NCBI GenBank assembly: GCA_032717465.1
Contig: CM064683.1
Coordinates: 37,731,542 to 37,795,541, forward strand
Direction of reading: 5' to 3'
DNA length: 64,000 nt
Source: Coenobita brevimanus
Lineage: Eukaryota > Arthropoda > Malacostraca > Decapoda > Coenobitidae
Part shown: one piece after another, positions 1 to 11,561 of the stretch
How the letters are laid out: each line of letters opens with the position of its first letter
Numbering within the stretch: the stretch's first letter is position 1
Translations under genes and position numbers: made by a program
The notes under the pieces: generated by a model
Databases searched by the model: none
What the model was told of the DNA's origin: nothing
The model's input: the letters and a program-made list of their open reading frames with translations, nothing else

Positions 1-794
1 AATGATGGGTTTTTATTTTTTGTATGATTTTTTGATATTTTGGACTAAAATTGTGTGTTTAGGTTGATTTATAAAGTTTTTAAACCTAGATTAATGTGTT
101 TCATAGGTGGGGTGAACATTGTCATTTTGGGGTAAAGTTTACTAAGCTTGATTTTTTTTTTTCCAGACATTTGACAATTTTTAGATTTTATTTGTTGGTT
201 TTAGTGAGCTATTTACGGTTGTTATGCTTAGGTTAGCTTCTTTTACAGCTGTTAGGCCATTTACATTGGCTTTAAACTTGTTTTTGGACTCATTTGGGTG
301 GGTTTTGGACTTGGTTGGGGGGGAAACCCAAGGCTGAAAAACTCATCCCATTACAGTACTTTACATGTTAAATCTACTCCAGTATACAATACCCCACCTA
401 ACAATGGGTTTTTACCTAACCAATTGCATCGTTAAACCGGCGTACACTTGTACACGTATTATTTATGAAATTGTTCATTTTACATATTTCTTGTGTTGCA
501 CAAGCATTTCAGCAAAACATGAGGTGCTCTTGTGGTGAATATGTGTATGTAAAACCCTCCCTTCCATTCACACTAATTCCTCTGTGCGAGATGCTAATTG
601 CAAGTCACATTGAATTTTTGACGTTGCAGTTCGCCCTGTATACCCAAAGGAGGACATTTATGTGGGTCGAGTCTAAAAATATCATCTCCTGCCTTTCTTT
701 GGACACAGACTAAACCACCCGAACAACAGAAATAACTTGATATTTGCATAAACACAATAAACAAAAAAGAATATGGATAAAAAATAATACAGTA

Positions 795-837
<43 letters not shown>

Positions 838-968
838 CTCCCATATTATGTACTGATTTTGTTCATAGTACACATATGTAGTAATTTCAAACCATTTCAG
901 CACCAGTGAAGTACTTTGGGTGGATGAAAATATGGATCCTTCTTAGTGCAATGTGTTTTCACTCCTCT
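1..968. other. Noncoding upstream DNA
   Basis: No supported gene. The stretch is AT-rich with a pure T run at 798-833. The short open frames here have no recognisable domain, biased composition or splice context, so none is called. Confidence 0.6.
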
Positions 969-1156
969 AAGCAACGTTGGGTCTGGTTAGTACTTGGATG
1001 GGTGACCGCCTGGGAACACCAGATGCTGTTGGCATCCCTATGTGTCAAGTGGGGTTGGTGGAGGATTAGTGCCCCTCCCTGTAAAACAATTAACTCTCAG
1101 CCCTTGACCACCCCGTTTGGGATACATGGCGTCTGGCAATGGATGGATGGATGGAC
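969..1156 (+). mobile_element. 5' truncated 5S rRNA-derived SINE
   Basis: Bases 969-1035 match the 3' half of the complete 5S-like head at 22253-22372, including the internal control region (GGATGGGTGACCGCCTGGG). They are followed by the same non-5S body (about 1036-1134) ending in GGCGTCTGGCAA and a short (TGGA)n tail. The 5' half of the 5S part is missing, so this is a truncated copy. Confidence 0.8.
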
Positions 1157-2170
1157 TTTGTTTTCACCGAAATGTATGCAGTCATTAAGCACAGGATGGG
1201 TCTAAAAAGCTAAAAATTGCATTGCCATATGTGCCAGATGTTTCTCTTCAATTTGCCAAGGAAAAAAAATCAATTTCTGAAACTTGAAAAATTGGTGCCT
1301 AGGCCGGCCTATGATTCCCAATGAATTCCACCAGAATTCCAGCAGCTCGACTACAGAGAGGTTAATCATCATCATCTTACCCCTTTCAACGCCACAAACT
1401 AAAATAGATATCAGAAACTTGAAGGTAAAGTAGATGCAGTTGAATATGAGAGCATGCATAGGGGAAAATTTATGTCAGAAAGGATCTTTATTTTCTGTTG
1501 GTGATGAAGTAGCCATATTTTAGCTTTAATGTTTTGCCATACCTGCCTTCAGTAACCGTGATATATGAATTGCCATTACTATTCAAATGCCCCATAGCAG
1601 TAATTACAATCATCACCATCATCATGCGGACCTCCTTTCCCACCCTAGGGCAGGGTGAGGAGTAACAATATGGTACAGGAAAAAAAAAAAAAAAAAATGC
1701 AAGTTTTGTCTGTTCCTGCAAGGTGTAACTGATTTATTAAAGCTCCTTGTGTACTCTGTGTGTGAACTCTTCTTTTTTATATATATATCAGCCCCTGTGT
1801 GTGTAAACTTTATACCGTAGATAGATAGATATCAGCCCCTGTAGGCTAGTCAGAGGTCATCTTTCACACTTATTCTTGCTACCATCCGATGCCTGGTTGT
1901 CTGGTGGTGGCACTTTCAAGTTGAAACGGGCTATGGCGTGTGTGCTATGGGTTTAATCTTAGAGGTGACTGGAGGTATTTCTAACCTGTAAATTGCTACA
2001 GGAGGTGTATGTTGATCTCCTATCCCTAAATGTTCTTGTCTACTGTAATGTAACCTCTGGCACATAGCCTACATCATGAAGAGGACAAATTGAAGTTGAC
2101 ACTTACTATCAGATGAATTATTTCAGCTGAAGAGAATTTTTTAATTGAAGAGGTCAAGTATAGGCCATCT
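1157..2170. other. Noncoding DNA with a LINE tail fragment
   Basis: No gene seen. Bases 1611-1680 on the minus strand match the terminal segment of the LINE at 22541-23585 (CTCCTCACCCTGCCCTAGGG, then GGAGGTC and a GAT-rich tail). An A run lies at about 1680-1697 and short (ATAG)n tracts near 1820. The rest is unclassified. Confidence 0.5.
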
Positions 2171-3001
2171 TTAACCTTTTTCATACCAAGGATCTTTCCT
2201 TTGTTGAATAGTATCGTCAGGAAGTAACAAGTACAAAATTTATGTCACCAGGTTTGGGGGGTCAAATTCAAGTGCTGGGATGTTAGTTTCAGTGGTAAGT
2301 GCCTTTAGGATATATGGGTGATGCATTGGAAGCCACATAACCAAGACAGTTTAACTCTGTGCTATGGATATGTTGTCAGTCTTTGTGTGGTGCTGATGGT
2401 AAACTGATTGTTGATTATATTATACAGTAGTGGTACTCTTTCATTTTGAACCGCATTGAATGATGTGCTTGTGATTAATAAAATATGTTTAGTGTGATTT
2501 TGATACTGTACTCCTTGGTTGAGTTTTCTTTGATTCACTACAGCAGCGCTGAAATATCACCACAGTAAAACAGCAGAACAATACAGTGTGAGCAGGAAGC
2601 ATTGCTGGAATGAATGGTATGCTGGCCTCTACGTGATTTGGTTGTACTTATTATGTATATAAAGGTTTTGTGCTGGAAAACTCATCGTGCAGCATAAAGT
2701 TGTGGAAGGTCAGGCATAAGAACTCCTTCATGTGTACTTCTGTTTTATCACATTTTGTTGTTTACTTGTGCGCATGTAATCCAATAAGCCAATGTGACTC
2801 TCATACTCGTACAAGCCTTATTACACATTGCAGATTTCTTCTTCCAGCTTGCACCAGGTGAACATTGATATTAAGTACACAGTCATAAAACCTGTATTAA
2901 CTCTTTGAATCCAGTGATGCATTATTTGTAGTTTATTCTTGCTATTACTGTACAGGACAATTTAGTTCCACTTAGGATAGGTCTCATAATGAAGAGGTTA
3001 A
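2171..3001. mobile_element. TTAA-flanked piggyBac-like nonautonomous element (candidate)
   Basis: The segment is bounded by TTAA at 2171-2174 and 2998-3001. The left end reads TTAACC, then TTTTTCATACC and AAGGATCTTTCC. The reverse complement of the right end reads TTAACCTCTTCATTATGAGA then CCTATCC, so the two ends form imperfect inverted repeats of roughly 25 bases. Duplicated TTAA targets are the hallmark of piggyBac transposons. No transposase frame exists inside, so it would be nonautonomous. The ends are diverged, and chance similarity cannot be excluded by eye. Confidence 0.45.
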
Positions 3002-5244
3002 TATACTGAAGACTGTTCGTTCCCCCTGTAATTCAGAAAGTCTCCTGATTTGAATCAAGTTATTTGGAAACAGCAAGAGTGAAGGAGAAAAGACATGATG
3101 TCAAATGGGTTAACAGCTGCATGGTGGTTCAGCAGCTTGGGGTGTGGGAGGGTTGGGGGTGGAGGCCAAACCCCACAGCTGCAGCCCAAGGAAGGTGCCT
3201 GTCACAAGTGATGATAAGGTGTGGCCACCAGGTAAACATGACTGACCTGTGCATACTTGAAACACTTATCATTCACAGTGAATGCAGTGAAGGTTTTGTT
3301 TGTGCTGGTTTTTGTTGGTACTGATTCAGCTTTCATCATTTGAATGTACCTGTAAATACAGTCCTTTAGCAGCAGTAAGTCATTTTGTTGATTATTTTAT
3401 TTGTGATTATTTGTTTATTTAGTTATTATTATTATTTTTTTTTTAACTTAGTAATCCATTGATTGAGGTCCAGCAGTCTTCTTACTTGCCACACACTGAC
3501 ACATTATGCTGTCATGCATTCTGTTGATTCAGGTCTGGAAATTGTTTGGCCGGTCTAGAGAGGCGTAATATGTTGGGTCATTCTTACGGTATTCTTGTTG
3601 GCTGTCTGGGAGTGTATTGTTGAATGGGTTTGAAATTGTGGATCTTGCTTTATTTTCCTTTAATCTGGCTTGCCATGGTGGTTCAGCACACAAGGTTACA
3701 GCTTAATCTTAGTTGTATGTCTCTCTCATCATTGTCGTTCAGTGGGTTTGTTTAGCTGTTGTCAGTGTCCAGCATGTGTAAGACAAAGATAATTTTATAT
3801 TTAAACGTTTCTTTGGCTTGACAGAGATGATTGAGAATTGTGAGACATTTTTTTTTACTGCAGGTACCTTCACTTACCACCAGGTTGTTTCTGTTATTGC
3901 TGTTCCTTTGTTTTTCCTGCAAAGTTCTGGCACATTGTAATCATGTAAATATGAGTAGATGTGCTGAATGTCATAACCGAGATGACTTTAATATATTATT
4001 GGGAAAAGAGGACTGAATCCAGTCCTGCAGTTGTGAATATAAGTGCAGAGTTGCAAACAAGAAGCATAACATTACAGTAACATTGTGGCAAGGTTTCCAA
4101 AGCACAAGAACCCCAAGTGCAGAAGATACACTGGCTATCAAATCAGGAAATTAAGAGCATGCTCTTACATGTAAAGATATTTTGAATAACTGTAAATGGC
4201 TTGACTTGTGGTTTGACATGAGTGGGAAAGACGACTCTCTCCAGTTACATCACTTTTTTCTACACGTGAATACAAGAATCGGAGTACAGTACATGAATGT
4301 AAAAATCTTGAAGGACTCTTCAATATAGCTGACAAAGCGAGTGGTGATGAAATTCCTCTTTCGGTCAGTCACAGTGCATGAACCTACAGTCTGCTTCACT
4401 GTTGCCTCATTGTTCTGTCCTGAACCCATCATCTTTCACTGCTTAAACCATACAATATACCTTAGCCCTCTAGTTGCTCAGGAGTTACCCGCATCCAGAG
4501 AAGATAATGTTCCTCATGCTGCCGGTCAAAGTGCATAAACCAACAGTCTACTAAGCACTTGCTTCATTGCCCTGGACATATCTTACTCTGCAGATGCCAT
4601 GTAACTTTGTGATTGCTGAGAGTTGCCTGCCTGAAGAAAATAAGTGCAAATCATTGGTCCTGGAGCAGTGCCCAAAGAATTCACATGTTGCTCAAGATTT
4701 ATTGCTTGCCAACATCTTAAGGAAGATTGTAGCAATGCAATTATTTCTTTTGCCACTGATGCTTTGCTTCTCAAGTTCAGTTGTTTGGGGATTGAGGCTC
4801 TTATTTTGTTATTGATGGGACAGTCCCTCCCATTTGGTTGACATTGGTAGTGTCTCAGTGTTTAATATGATTATTGTGAAAGAAGCTGTAGTGGTTTTGT
4901 TGGGAGTGGACAGTAATATATAGTATCTGTCCATATGAAGGTGTCTGAGATTGAGTCTATCAAATGCTGTTCGGAACATTGAGAGAGCTGTTGCCTCTTG
5001 CGGAAGCTGTTGTCATGGTTGAAATCTGCATGCTGCCTGTCGAATTTGTGGTTTTAAGAATTGGTGAAAAAATTCATGTGATATCAGCAGAATGTTAGGT
5101 GTATCTTCATGGCTGTTATTCCTTTTCTATATTGTATTACCTTGTGCAGTAACTACATTAATTGAGGTAGTTATATGTGCTTCTCGTGGATTGACCTCAG
5201 ATAAAGTTCCCTGATAGGTATACTGTAATTGTTTTTGTATTTGT
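3002..5244. other. Noncoding DNA, nothing recognised
   Basis: No gene, RNA or well-defined repeat was recognised. Open frames of 60-86 codons occur on both strands, but their translations resemble no family and they overlap each other. A loose local duplication (4360-4420 against 4525-4580, sharing AGTGCATAAACC-type words) is the only structure noted. Confidence 0.5.
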
Positions 5245-5415
5245 GGTCCCAGGCTCATCTGAACATGAACCTGCTGGACTGCAGGCTGAAGTTGCCCTTC
5301 TCCTGCACTTCATCATCATCCGTTTAAAGGAAAAGGGAGGGAGTTGAGGGATGTTGGTATAGCTGGCTCATGTATTAGTGCCAGTCTGTGAAGGCATCCA
5401 TCTCCAGCCACTGCA
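5245..5415 (+). repeat. Interspersed repeat family C, copy 1
   Basis: This segment resembles 14415-14590 and the reverse complement of 24000-24178. Shared words include GGCTCATCTGAACATGAAC, GGACTGCAGGCTGAAGTTG and CTTCTCCTG, and a downstream TTAGTGCCA block is shared with copy 2. Three diverged copies in one window indicate an interspersed repeat. No coding capacity or structural class could be assigned. Confidence 0.6.
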
Positions 5416-6014
5416 GGTATACTACAGTGTGTTGGAACCAGGCCCGTGGGGGCCCTGTAACAAGCCAGCTTAAAAATTAGATGTGTTTGTTGGATGCAGT
5501 TGCCATTCTTATCGTAATGTTTTGCATAACAGGTTATTATTCCTTCAGTTACTGTTATCTCTGCTTGATCCCTGTGGTTGTTGTGTATGAGAATTTTTGT
5601 AACTTGTATGCTGTTTGAAACTTTTTTTATGATCATTGTTGCTCAAGTTGCTTTTTCAGGAGCCACCGAACTTATCCATATTTTATGATGCCTGAGAGTA
5701 CTTGGAGTATCAGCTCAAAGTGTATAATATCATATTTTCTGAACTAAGTACAGAAAACTAAATATCTCTTAACTTTGTACTAAGAACATCCTTCCTCCAT
5801 CTTGTATTATATCAGGAAAACATGGAGCATAAAGTAGCATGTTTTAATAAATTTTATGTTCTTGTCCTGCAATGGGCTGACACAGGATGATGTTTGTGAG
5901 ACATACTTACATAACATTTCTGTACATTATAGCCAACCAACAGTTGGTATGAGATATGACTGTAATGAATATGCAACTAACTTTCTATATAGATAGATAG
6001 ATATACACTGTACA
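5416..6014. other. Noncoding DNA
   Basis: AT-rich sequence with no recognisable gene or repeat; it ends in (GATA)n that grades into the microsatellite that follows. Confidence 0.5.
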
Positions 6015-6272
<258 letters not shown>

Positions 6273-6309
6273 TCTACATACATACATACATTTAAGACGT
6301 AAGCAGTAA

Positions 6310-6734
6310 ATGGGGGTGCTCACCATCCACTCTCTTGATATAGTGCTTCTCTCTGGTGCCTGCCTTTTCTTCTCTTCTTTCCTTCCTTTCTCTTTTATCT
6401 TTTCCTTCATTCTCTCTTCTTCCTTCTGTCTACAGGTGGGTCTACACGTAGTGACAAGTCAAGTGGTTTCCTGTACACCAGGAAACTATTTACTACGGTG
6501 GGTTACAACCACATAACAAAATTATGACACTTGGTGGTTTAGTGGTTAATTAAGGCGCTCCAGTCAGATTGAGCCGGTGCAGTTTTATATCCAAGGGTGG
6601 TTGGAGAGTGTTCAAGTAATGCCACTCAGGGATGAGTGAGGCTTGTCACTCATTTTGAATGTCAGGACCAACTTGCCTAGCCTCGGGCTCCTACGCTCCT
6701 CATGGGGCAACGTAGGATTGGATGATGGATGAAT
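6310..6734 (+). mobile_element. Repeat family A, near full-length copy (SINE-like)
   Basis: This is a reference copy of the commonest repeat here. It starts near CACCATCCACTC, has a variable pyrimidine-rich stretch, then a block around GGTTTCCTGTACACCAGGAAA. Next comes a tRNA-like segment (6533-6594) with an A-box-like TGGTTTAGTGGTTAA and a degenerate B box. It ends at GGCAACGTAGGATTGGATGA with a short (GATG/GAAT)n tail. Related copies lie at 19475-19832, 20113-20563, 25150-25540 and 55175-55620. The tRNA-like core and simple-sequence tail suggest a SINE; that class is inference. Confidence 0.75.
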
Positions 6735-8301
6735 ATACAGTATTTTAAGATGTCAGTTATAGCAAAGTGGTAAATGGGTAATCACTTCCTTTGCAAAATA
6801 AGTGGTTGTTGAGAGAATGCTAGTCATCATCTTATTGAATGTTGTGCTGACACCTAGCAAGTGATGACTGTGACAGAATTATTTTCAGCCTGCTTTTTCC
6901 TCACAGCTTTCTATCACTCTGTCATGCCATTTCTTATTTCTGCAAGGTGTGATAAAAAAGTTTTGGTAATGGTTAGAAGACTTAGTTGCACTAAACAGTT
7001 GATGCAAAGGGTACTTAAGTTAGCCCCCTCCTCAAGTACTCCCCTCCTTTATAACCACATTCATTCTATTGTTCTTGCCATTGATTTGGCATCGCTGGAA
7101 CTCTTCTGTTTTAATGCTCTTCGGAATGATTTTTTGTTTAAAGTGATGTCTGGCCACCGTGAGCTTAAGGTTAGGGACTGTCCTAAAATTGTAGGGCTGT
7201 CAGGTGAATGAGGTGGATGTGGGTCTAATAGATTTTTTCTCAGCCAAAATTAGATGTATAAACTAACACTGGGAAAGAAATGACACTATGTTCCATGAGC
7301 TCATCTGTGAGGATGGATGGAACAAAGTTGAGGCAGTGATGCATTCATTTACAAATCATCTGTCAGTTTGGTTTGAATTCTCATTTTGAAATCATGTCAT
7401 AATGAGTTGAACTGAACGAAATAAAAGATTGATCACTTTACGGTTTCATGGATGGTCAGACATTGCATAGTTGAGCTTTGACATGAACTGTGATGTACTC
7501 ACTCCTTGATTTTGGTTGAGAACCACTCCATGCCTTATCCTTTAAAAACTCATCCAAAACTTGTCAGACCTTGTAAATATGGTAATATTGCTTGCAGGTT
7601 CATCTCCATACACTCATGAAATCATTCTGAGTTTCTGTTGAAATCTTGGCAACTCTGAAACATTGATGCAACATCTGCCGAAAGGCTGAAAAAAATCAAC
7701 AGAGAGTGAGTCACATAACCTTACTAATGCCCCTGCTGTGGTGCACTTACATGTAGAATCTTGTCCAGTGATGCAGGGCTCTTGTTTGGCGAACCACAGC
7801 TCGCAAATGCGAGTATTTTTTCCCTTCGGCGAACAAATTTTTCATGCAAATCACCTTTTGGCGAGGAGAAAATACATCCACTTCAAAACCCAGTAAACTA
7901 CAAAATAAGTAAATCTCAAAGCACGTTGTGATCGATTATTCTTTCCTTGTCACCACTGTGAATGTTGAAAACCTCATTATATGATTCTAATCATCACAAT
8001 GTGTAAATAAATAAATTTATTTATTGCTCATAAAATATTTCGGCTTGTAGTCAGTTTGGCTACTAAAAATTTATTTGGCTCGTAAATCTGAAACCTTAGG
8101 AGCCAAATGGCTGGCAACCGTTAGCAGTTAGCAAGAACCCTGCTGTGATGTATGGCAGTTAGAAGAGTTTGTGTGGCAGTAACAAACTAAGTACAGTACA
8201 ACCTCCCAGATTTGAACGTCTCTTTCCCAGAAACCTCCACTGTCCAGAATATTTTTCATGCAGTAATATATATGTACAATATATACAGTATATTGTGTAC
8301 A

Positions 8302-8302
<1 letters not shown>
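6735..8302. other. Noncoding DNA, unclassified
   Basis: No supported gene. An open frame near 6861-7211 begins after a repeat-like sequence and has no recognised domain. The region could contain an old unrecognised transposon (6935-7680), but no terminal repeats or catalytic motif could be identified. Confidence 0.4.

Positions 8303-8351
<49 letters not shown>
8303..8351. repeat. (TA)n microsatellite
   Basis: An almost pure TA dinucleotide run flanked by CAGTATA and CTGTAT. Tyr-Ile open frames through it on both strands are artefacts. Confidence 0.95.
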
Positions 8352-9000
8352 TGTATCCCCATACAGTGTGTGCATATTTGAAGACAGATTTATTTGTGGA
8401 GAAGTATAGCAACAGATGATATACAGTATTACTAATACAAGTTACTTCTTTGAATTTAGTGTTCGTGATACCTTAGGCTGTTTTTTACATAATTTTATCA
8501 ATTTTTTTTTAGGACTGTAATTTCCAAAATATTCCATTTTCCACAAAGCTGTTGGACACAAATATTTCAGATTTGAGAGTTTGTACTGTATAACAGCAGG
8601 CTAGTAAAGCACCTCTAGCACGTGGGCCTTGAACTGACCCCGCAGCTGCAGATCCAAAAGACAGCCACACATCTTTTAGATCTGCAGCTAAAAGTGTGAT
8701 TGATGTATGTTGTGCAGAAGCCCAAATCACAAGCTATTCATTGCAGATTGGTGAGACTCTCAAAGAACTTTTTAATCATGCCAAGTTCTATATCATGAAA
8801 CATAATCCTCTGCTCTTTTCCACATGAAGACCTTCCGCTTCTAACATTACCCACTTCTCTACCTTACTTTGAACTGCTTTTCTTGACACCCTGTCCGCAT
8901 ATATGTTTAGAACTTATACCGTGTCAAAGGTTTATATAACATACATTTCACAATGGCCACAGATAGACAGAGACATTCCTCATCATCACATTCATTTATT
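8352..9000. other. Noncoding DNA
   Basis: No gene or repeat recognised. It ends against the family A head at 9001. Confidence 0.5.
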
Positions 9001-9475
9001 GGTGGTATTGGTGGCAACGATTATCCACTCACTTGATGTAGTGCTGCCTAAAGTAATTTTTCCTTCTTCTCTGTCATTCTTTTTCTGTGTCTTCTCCTCT
9101 CGTTATTTCTCCCATCCCTTCTGCCACTTCTTAGTACTTTTCTTTCCATTTCTCTTGACTCAGGACTGACAACCCTAATGGTTTCCTCTAACCCAGGAAG
9201 TCATTGATAATGCTGGATGGTAACCGTATAACCAAATAATGGGGTGATTAATCTACTATGATGCCCCTGTTAACTGGATGTAGAGATTCAAGTGCAGCAT
9301 CCATCTGGGAAGCAAACCTCCACACTCTTCCCCTTTCTCAGTGTGGCGAGGTACTGTCTAACACAGGGGGGCAGTGGTGCTCTGCACAAGACAGTCTAGC
9401 AGGGGCAGCTGCTTGCATGCAGTTGGTGGATCTGCCCAGCCAGACAGACTGAGATCACTCAACAACTCATTCCTC
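9001..9475 (+). mobile_element. Chimeric repeat: family A head joined to family B 3' half
   Basis: Bases 9001-9235 match the family A head (ATCCACTCACTTGATGTAGT, pyrimidine tract, then a GGTTTCCT block and GGTAACCGTATAACC). After that the sequence departs from standard A and instead matches 46860-47112 and the reverse complement of 31740-31905 (GTTAACTGG, CCACACTCTTCCCC, CAGCCAGACAGAC and neighbours). Three copies with the same junction show that this A-B arrangement is a real subfamily and not a chance nesting. Confidence 0.65.
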
Positions 9476-9669
9476 TGCTTTTCTCTCCCATACTAAGGGA
9501 CACATAGAGCTCTTTCTTACTTAGCCACCCACCTTACATATTGCTGCAGCATTTCTTTAAAAATTTATTTCTGTGGTCTGTAACCAAAAAAATTTTGTGC
9601 ATGTGGTTCAGGTTACATTCTGTTACTAATGAAATATGGCAAAAGGCATGTAAAAATTTTTGTTCCATC

Positions 9670-9995
9670 AACCAATCCATTCTTACAACATTAGGAGCGT
9701 AGACTCCTGGGTTATACTACTTAGTCACTTAAGTGAGGGTGACCAACCTCACTAGAGTGGCCTTTTGTAAGCAATAAACCCCAACCATCCTTCAGATGCA
9801 AACCCTTACAGGTGCAGTCTGGTTGAGTCATCTTAATCCCCTAAACCACCAAGCGTCATTTGGTTATAGGGTTGCCACCCAGCATAGCAAATGTTTTCCT
9901 TGTTTACAAGAAACCATTTGGCTTGCCTCTTAGTGTAGAGTCATCTGAAGGCATCACTACTTAGAGTGAGTAGATGATAAGCGTCCCCACCAGGT
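9670..9995 (-). mobile_element. Repeat family A, degenerate minus-strand copy
   Basis: The reverse complement follows family A from the tail to the head: a degenerate ATTGGATGA end, GGTGACCAACCTCACT, CCCTAAACCACCAAGCGTC (tRNA-like part), GGTTGCCACCCAGCATAG, and GAAACCATTTGGCTTG. It is more diverged than the copies at 19.5 and 20.1 kb. Confidence 0.65.
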
Positions 9996-10289
9996 GCAGT
10001 ACAAAATTTATAAGTAAATACCAGCATATTATGAGTACAGTATTTGTTTTAGCAGGATTCTTTGAACAGATGATGATTAATGTTTTAAGCCTCTTTTGCA
10101 CAGAATTATACAAGAGGGGAGGAAGGAATTACTTGACATAAATGTAGTTGTCATTTATGGCTTATGAGTTGAGTTGGAACCATTTTAGTGGACAGTACTC
10201 AGGCTACTCAGGCTCCTTGATCTTAGTTTGTTAAATAATGCCAGTTTCTAGCAGGCAGTCATCACAGTTGCTGATATTTTCCGTCTGCC
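9996..10289. other. Noncoding DNA
   Basis: No gene or repeat recognised in this short spacer. Confidence 0.5.
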
Positions 10290-10725
10290 ACTACTGTTAC
10301 TGCTGCCACTGCCACTTTTACTACCTGTGGTGCTGTTGCTGGGGCAGCACTGCAGCTGCTGCTGCTGCTGCTGAGTGCTGAGGCTACCATCTTTGATACT
10401 GTTGCTGCTGAGCACAACCGCCTTCAATACTGCTGCTGCTGAGTGCTGGAGCTACCACTTTCAGTGCTGGAGCTGCTGAGTGCAGGGACCACGACCTTTG
10501 CTGCTGCTGTTGAGGCCACCTGTGCTCCTGCTGTGCCTGATACCACTGCTACTGTTGCTGAGTGTGGAGACTACCACCTGTGCTGCAGTTGCTGAGTGTT
10601 GGGACCACTTCCTTCTGCTGCTGCTGCTGCTGCTGCTGGGACTACTACCATTCATGCTGGTGCTGCAACGACAGATGACAATAGTTGATACTACTGCTGC
10701 TGTTGCAACTATTGTTGCTGATAAT
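10290..10725. repeat. Degenerate CTG/GCT trinucleotide-rich tract
   Basis: CTG/TGC/GCT trinucleotides dominate, with pure runs of up to about nine units (near 10357 and 10617) separated by related words such as GAGTGCTGGAGCTACCAC. The period is a multiple of three, so Leu-rich and Ser-rich open frames appear on opposite strands; neither is convincing as protein. It lies about 300 bases before the first coding exon of gene 1, inside the inferred 5' UTR intron or an upstream exon. Confidence 0.8.
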
Positions 10726-10963
10726 TCTCCTTTACCAGCTTATAATGCCTATGTTCTATCTTGCCATTGCAGTTCACTCATGTGTAGTGGCATTGGCAGT
10801 GTTGTAAAACTCATTTTGTTGTATATATTATGTTAATTTTTTTTTTTTGCTGTAGGTTTGTTGACCAAATGGTATTTTTATCTTCAGCTGCTGTCGTCAT
10901 TGCTGGCAAGTATTGGGTCACCGATCCAGGTACAACATAGGTTTGGGATGTGACGCTAAAGTG

Positions 10964-10986
10964 GTAATTCCTCTGCTTGCAGCATA
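10964..10986 (+). promoter_or_regulatory. Splice acceptor directly before the gene 1 start codon
   Basis: A pyrimidine tract ends in CTCTGCTTGCAG at 10982, leaving only CATA before the ATG at 10987. A 21-base block here (10964-10984) is identical to 42889-42909 in front of gene 2. An acceptor this close to the ATG implies that nearly the whole 5' UTR is on one or more upstream exons, which were not identified. Confidence 0.75.
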
Positions 10987-11561
10987 ATGGCATCTAAGCC
11001 AGCACCCAAGCCAGGAGTGAAGCCAAAAATACCAGTCACTGCTCCCGAACCTGATCCAGACACCAAGCAGGATTCAAAGGCAGGGCCGAAGCCAAGGACA
11101 CCAGCTTCTGCTTCTTCAAAGCCTGAGTCAAAGCCAAGTAGGGAAGCAAGTAAAGAGAAAGACAGGCAAGATAACAAGCAGAAGGAAAGGGACAAGAAGG
11201 GGGAAACAGGCCGCAGTCGAAACAGACGTAGTAGGGGTCGGGCCAGGCGTGTCAGCCGTGACCGCTCTCGTAATGATGGCCGTTCAAATCGCCGGAGCCG
11301 TGACCGCCAGGACAGGCATGAATCATCCCGCTCCCACCACTCAGATGGACCCGGGCACCGCAGAAGCCCTGTGCATGGCCAAGGGGGCAATGGTGGTAGT
11401 AGGAATCAGATAGTGTGCCGGGACTTTCTCCGCAAAATGTGCAATAGGGGCATTGATTGTCGCTTTTACCACCCACCTGAGGAGTCTGGGAGTAGGGGAG
11501 TATCATGGTTCACCTTCTGCCACGACTACCGCATGGGACTCTGTAATCGCCTCAACTGCAG
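10987..11561 (+). CDS. ZC3H10: Gene 1 coding exon 1
   Basis: It begins at the first ATG after the conserved acceptor and ends TGCAG before the donor GTTAGT, splitting an arginine codon after two bases. It encodes residues 1-191: the KPKIPVTAP N-terminal motif (13-20) also found in gene 2, the R/S-rich segment, all of finger 1, and finger 2 up to its third Cys (191). The reading frame continues past the donor for about 19 codons, but this is intron: in the spliced frame finger 2 is completed by the RYFH of exon 2. Confidence 0.9.

Noticed and set aside
6861..7211. 116-codon plus-strand frame
   Set aside because: No domain recognised; probably part of an old repeat with no identifiable ends.
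10461..10836. Leu-rich frame on plus and Ser-rich frame on minus strand
   Set aside because: Both come from the CTG-rich tract; no start context, domain or splice support.
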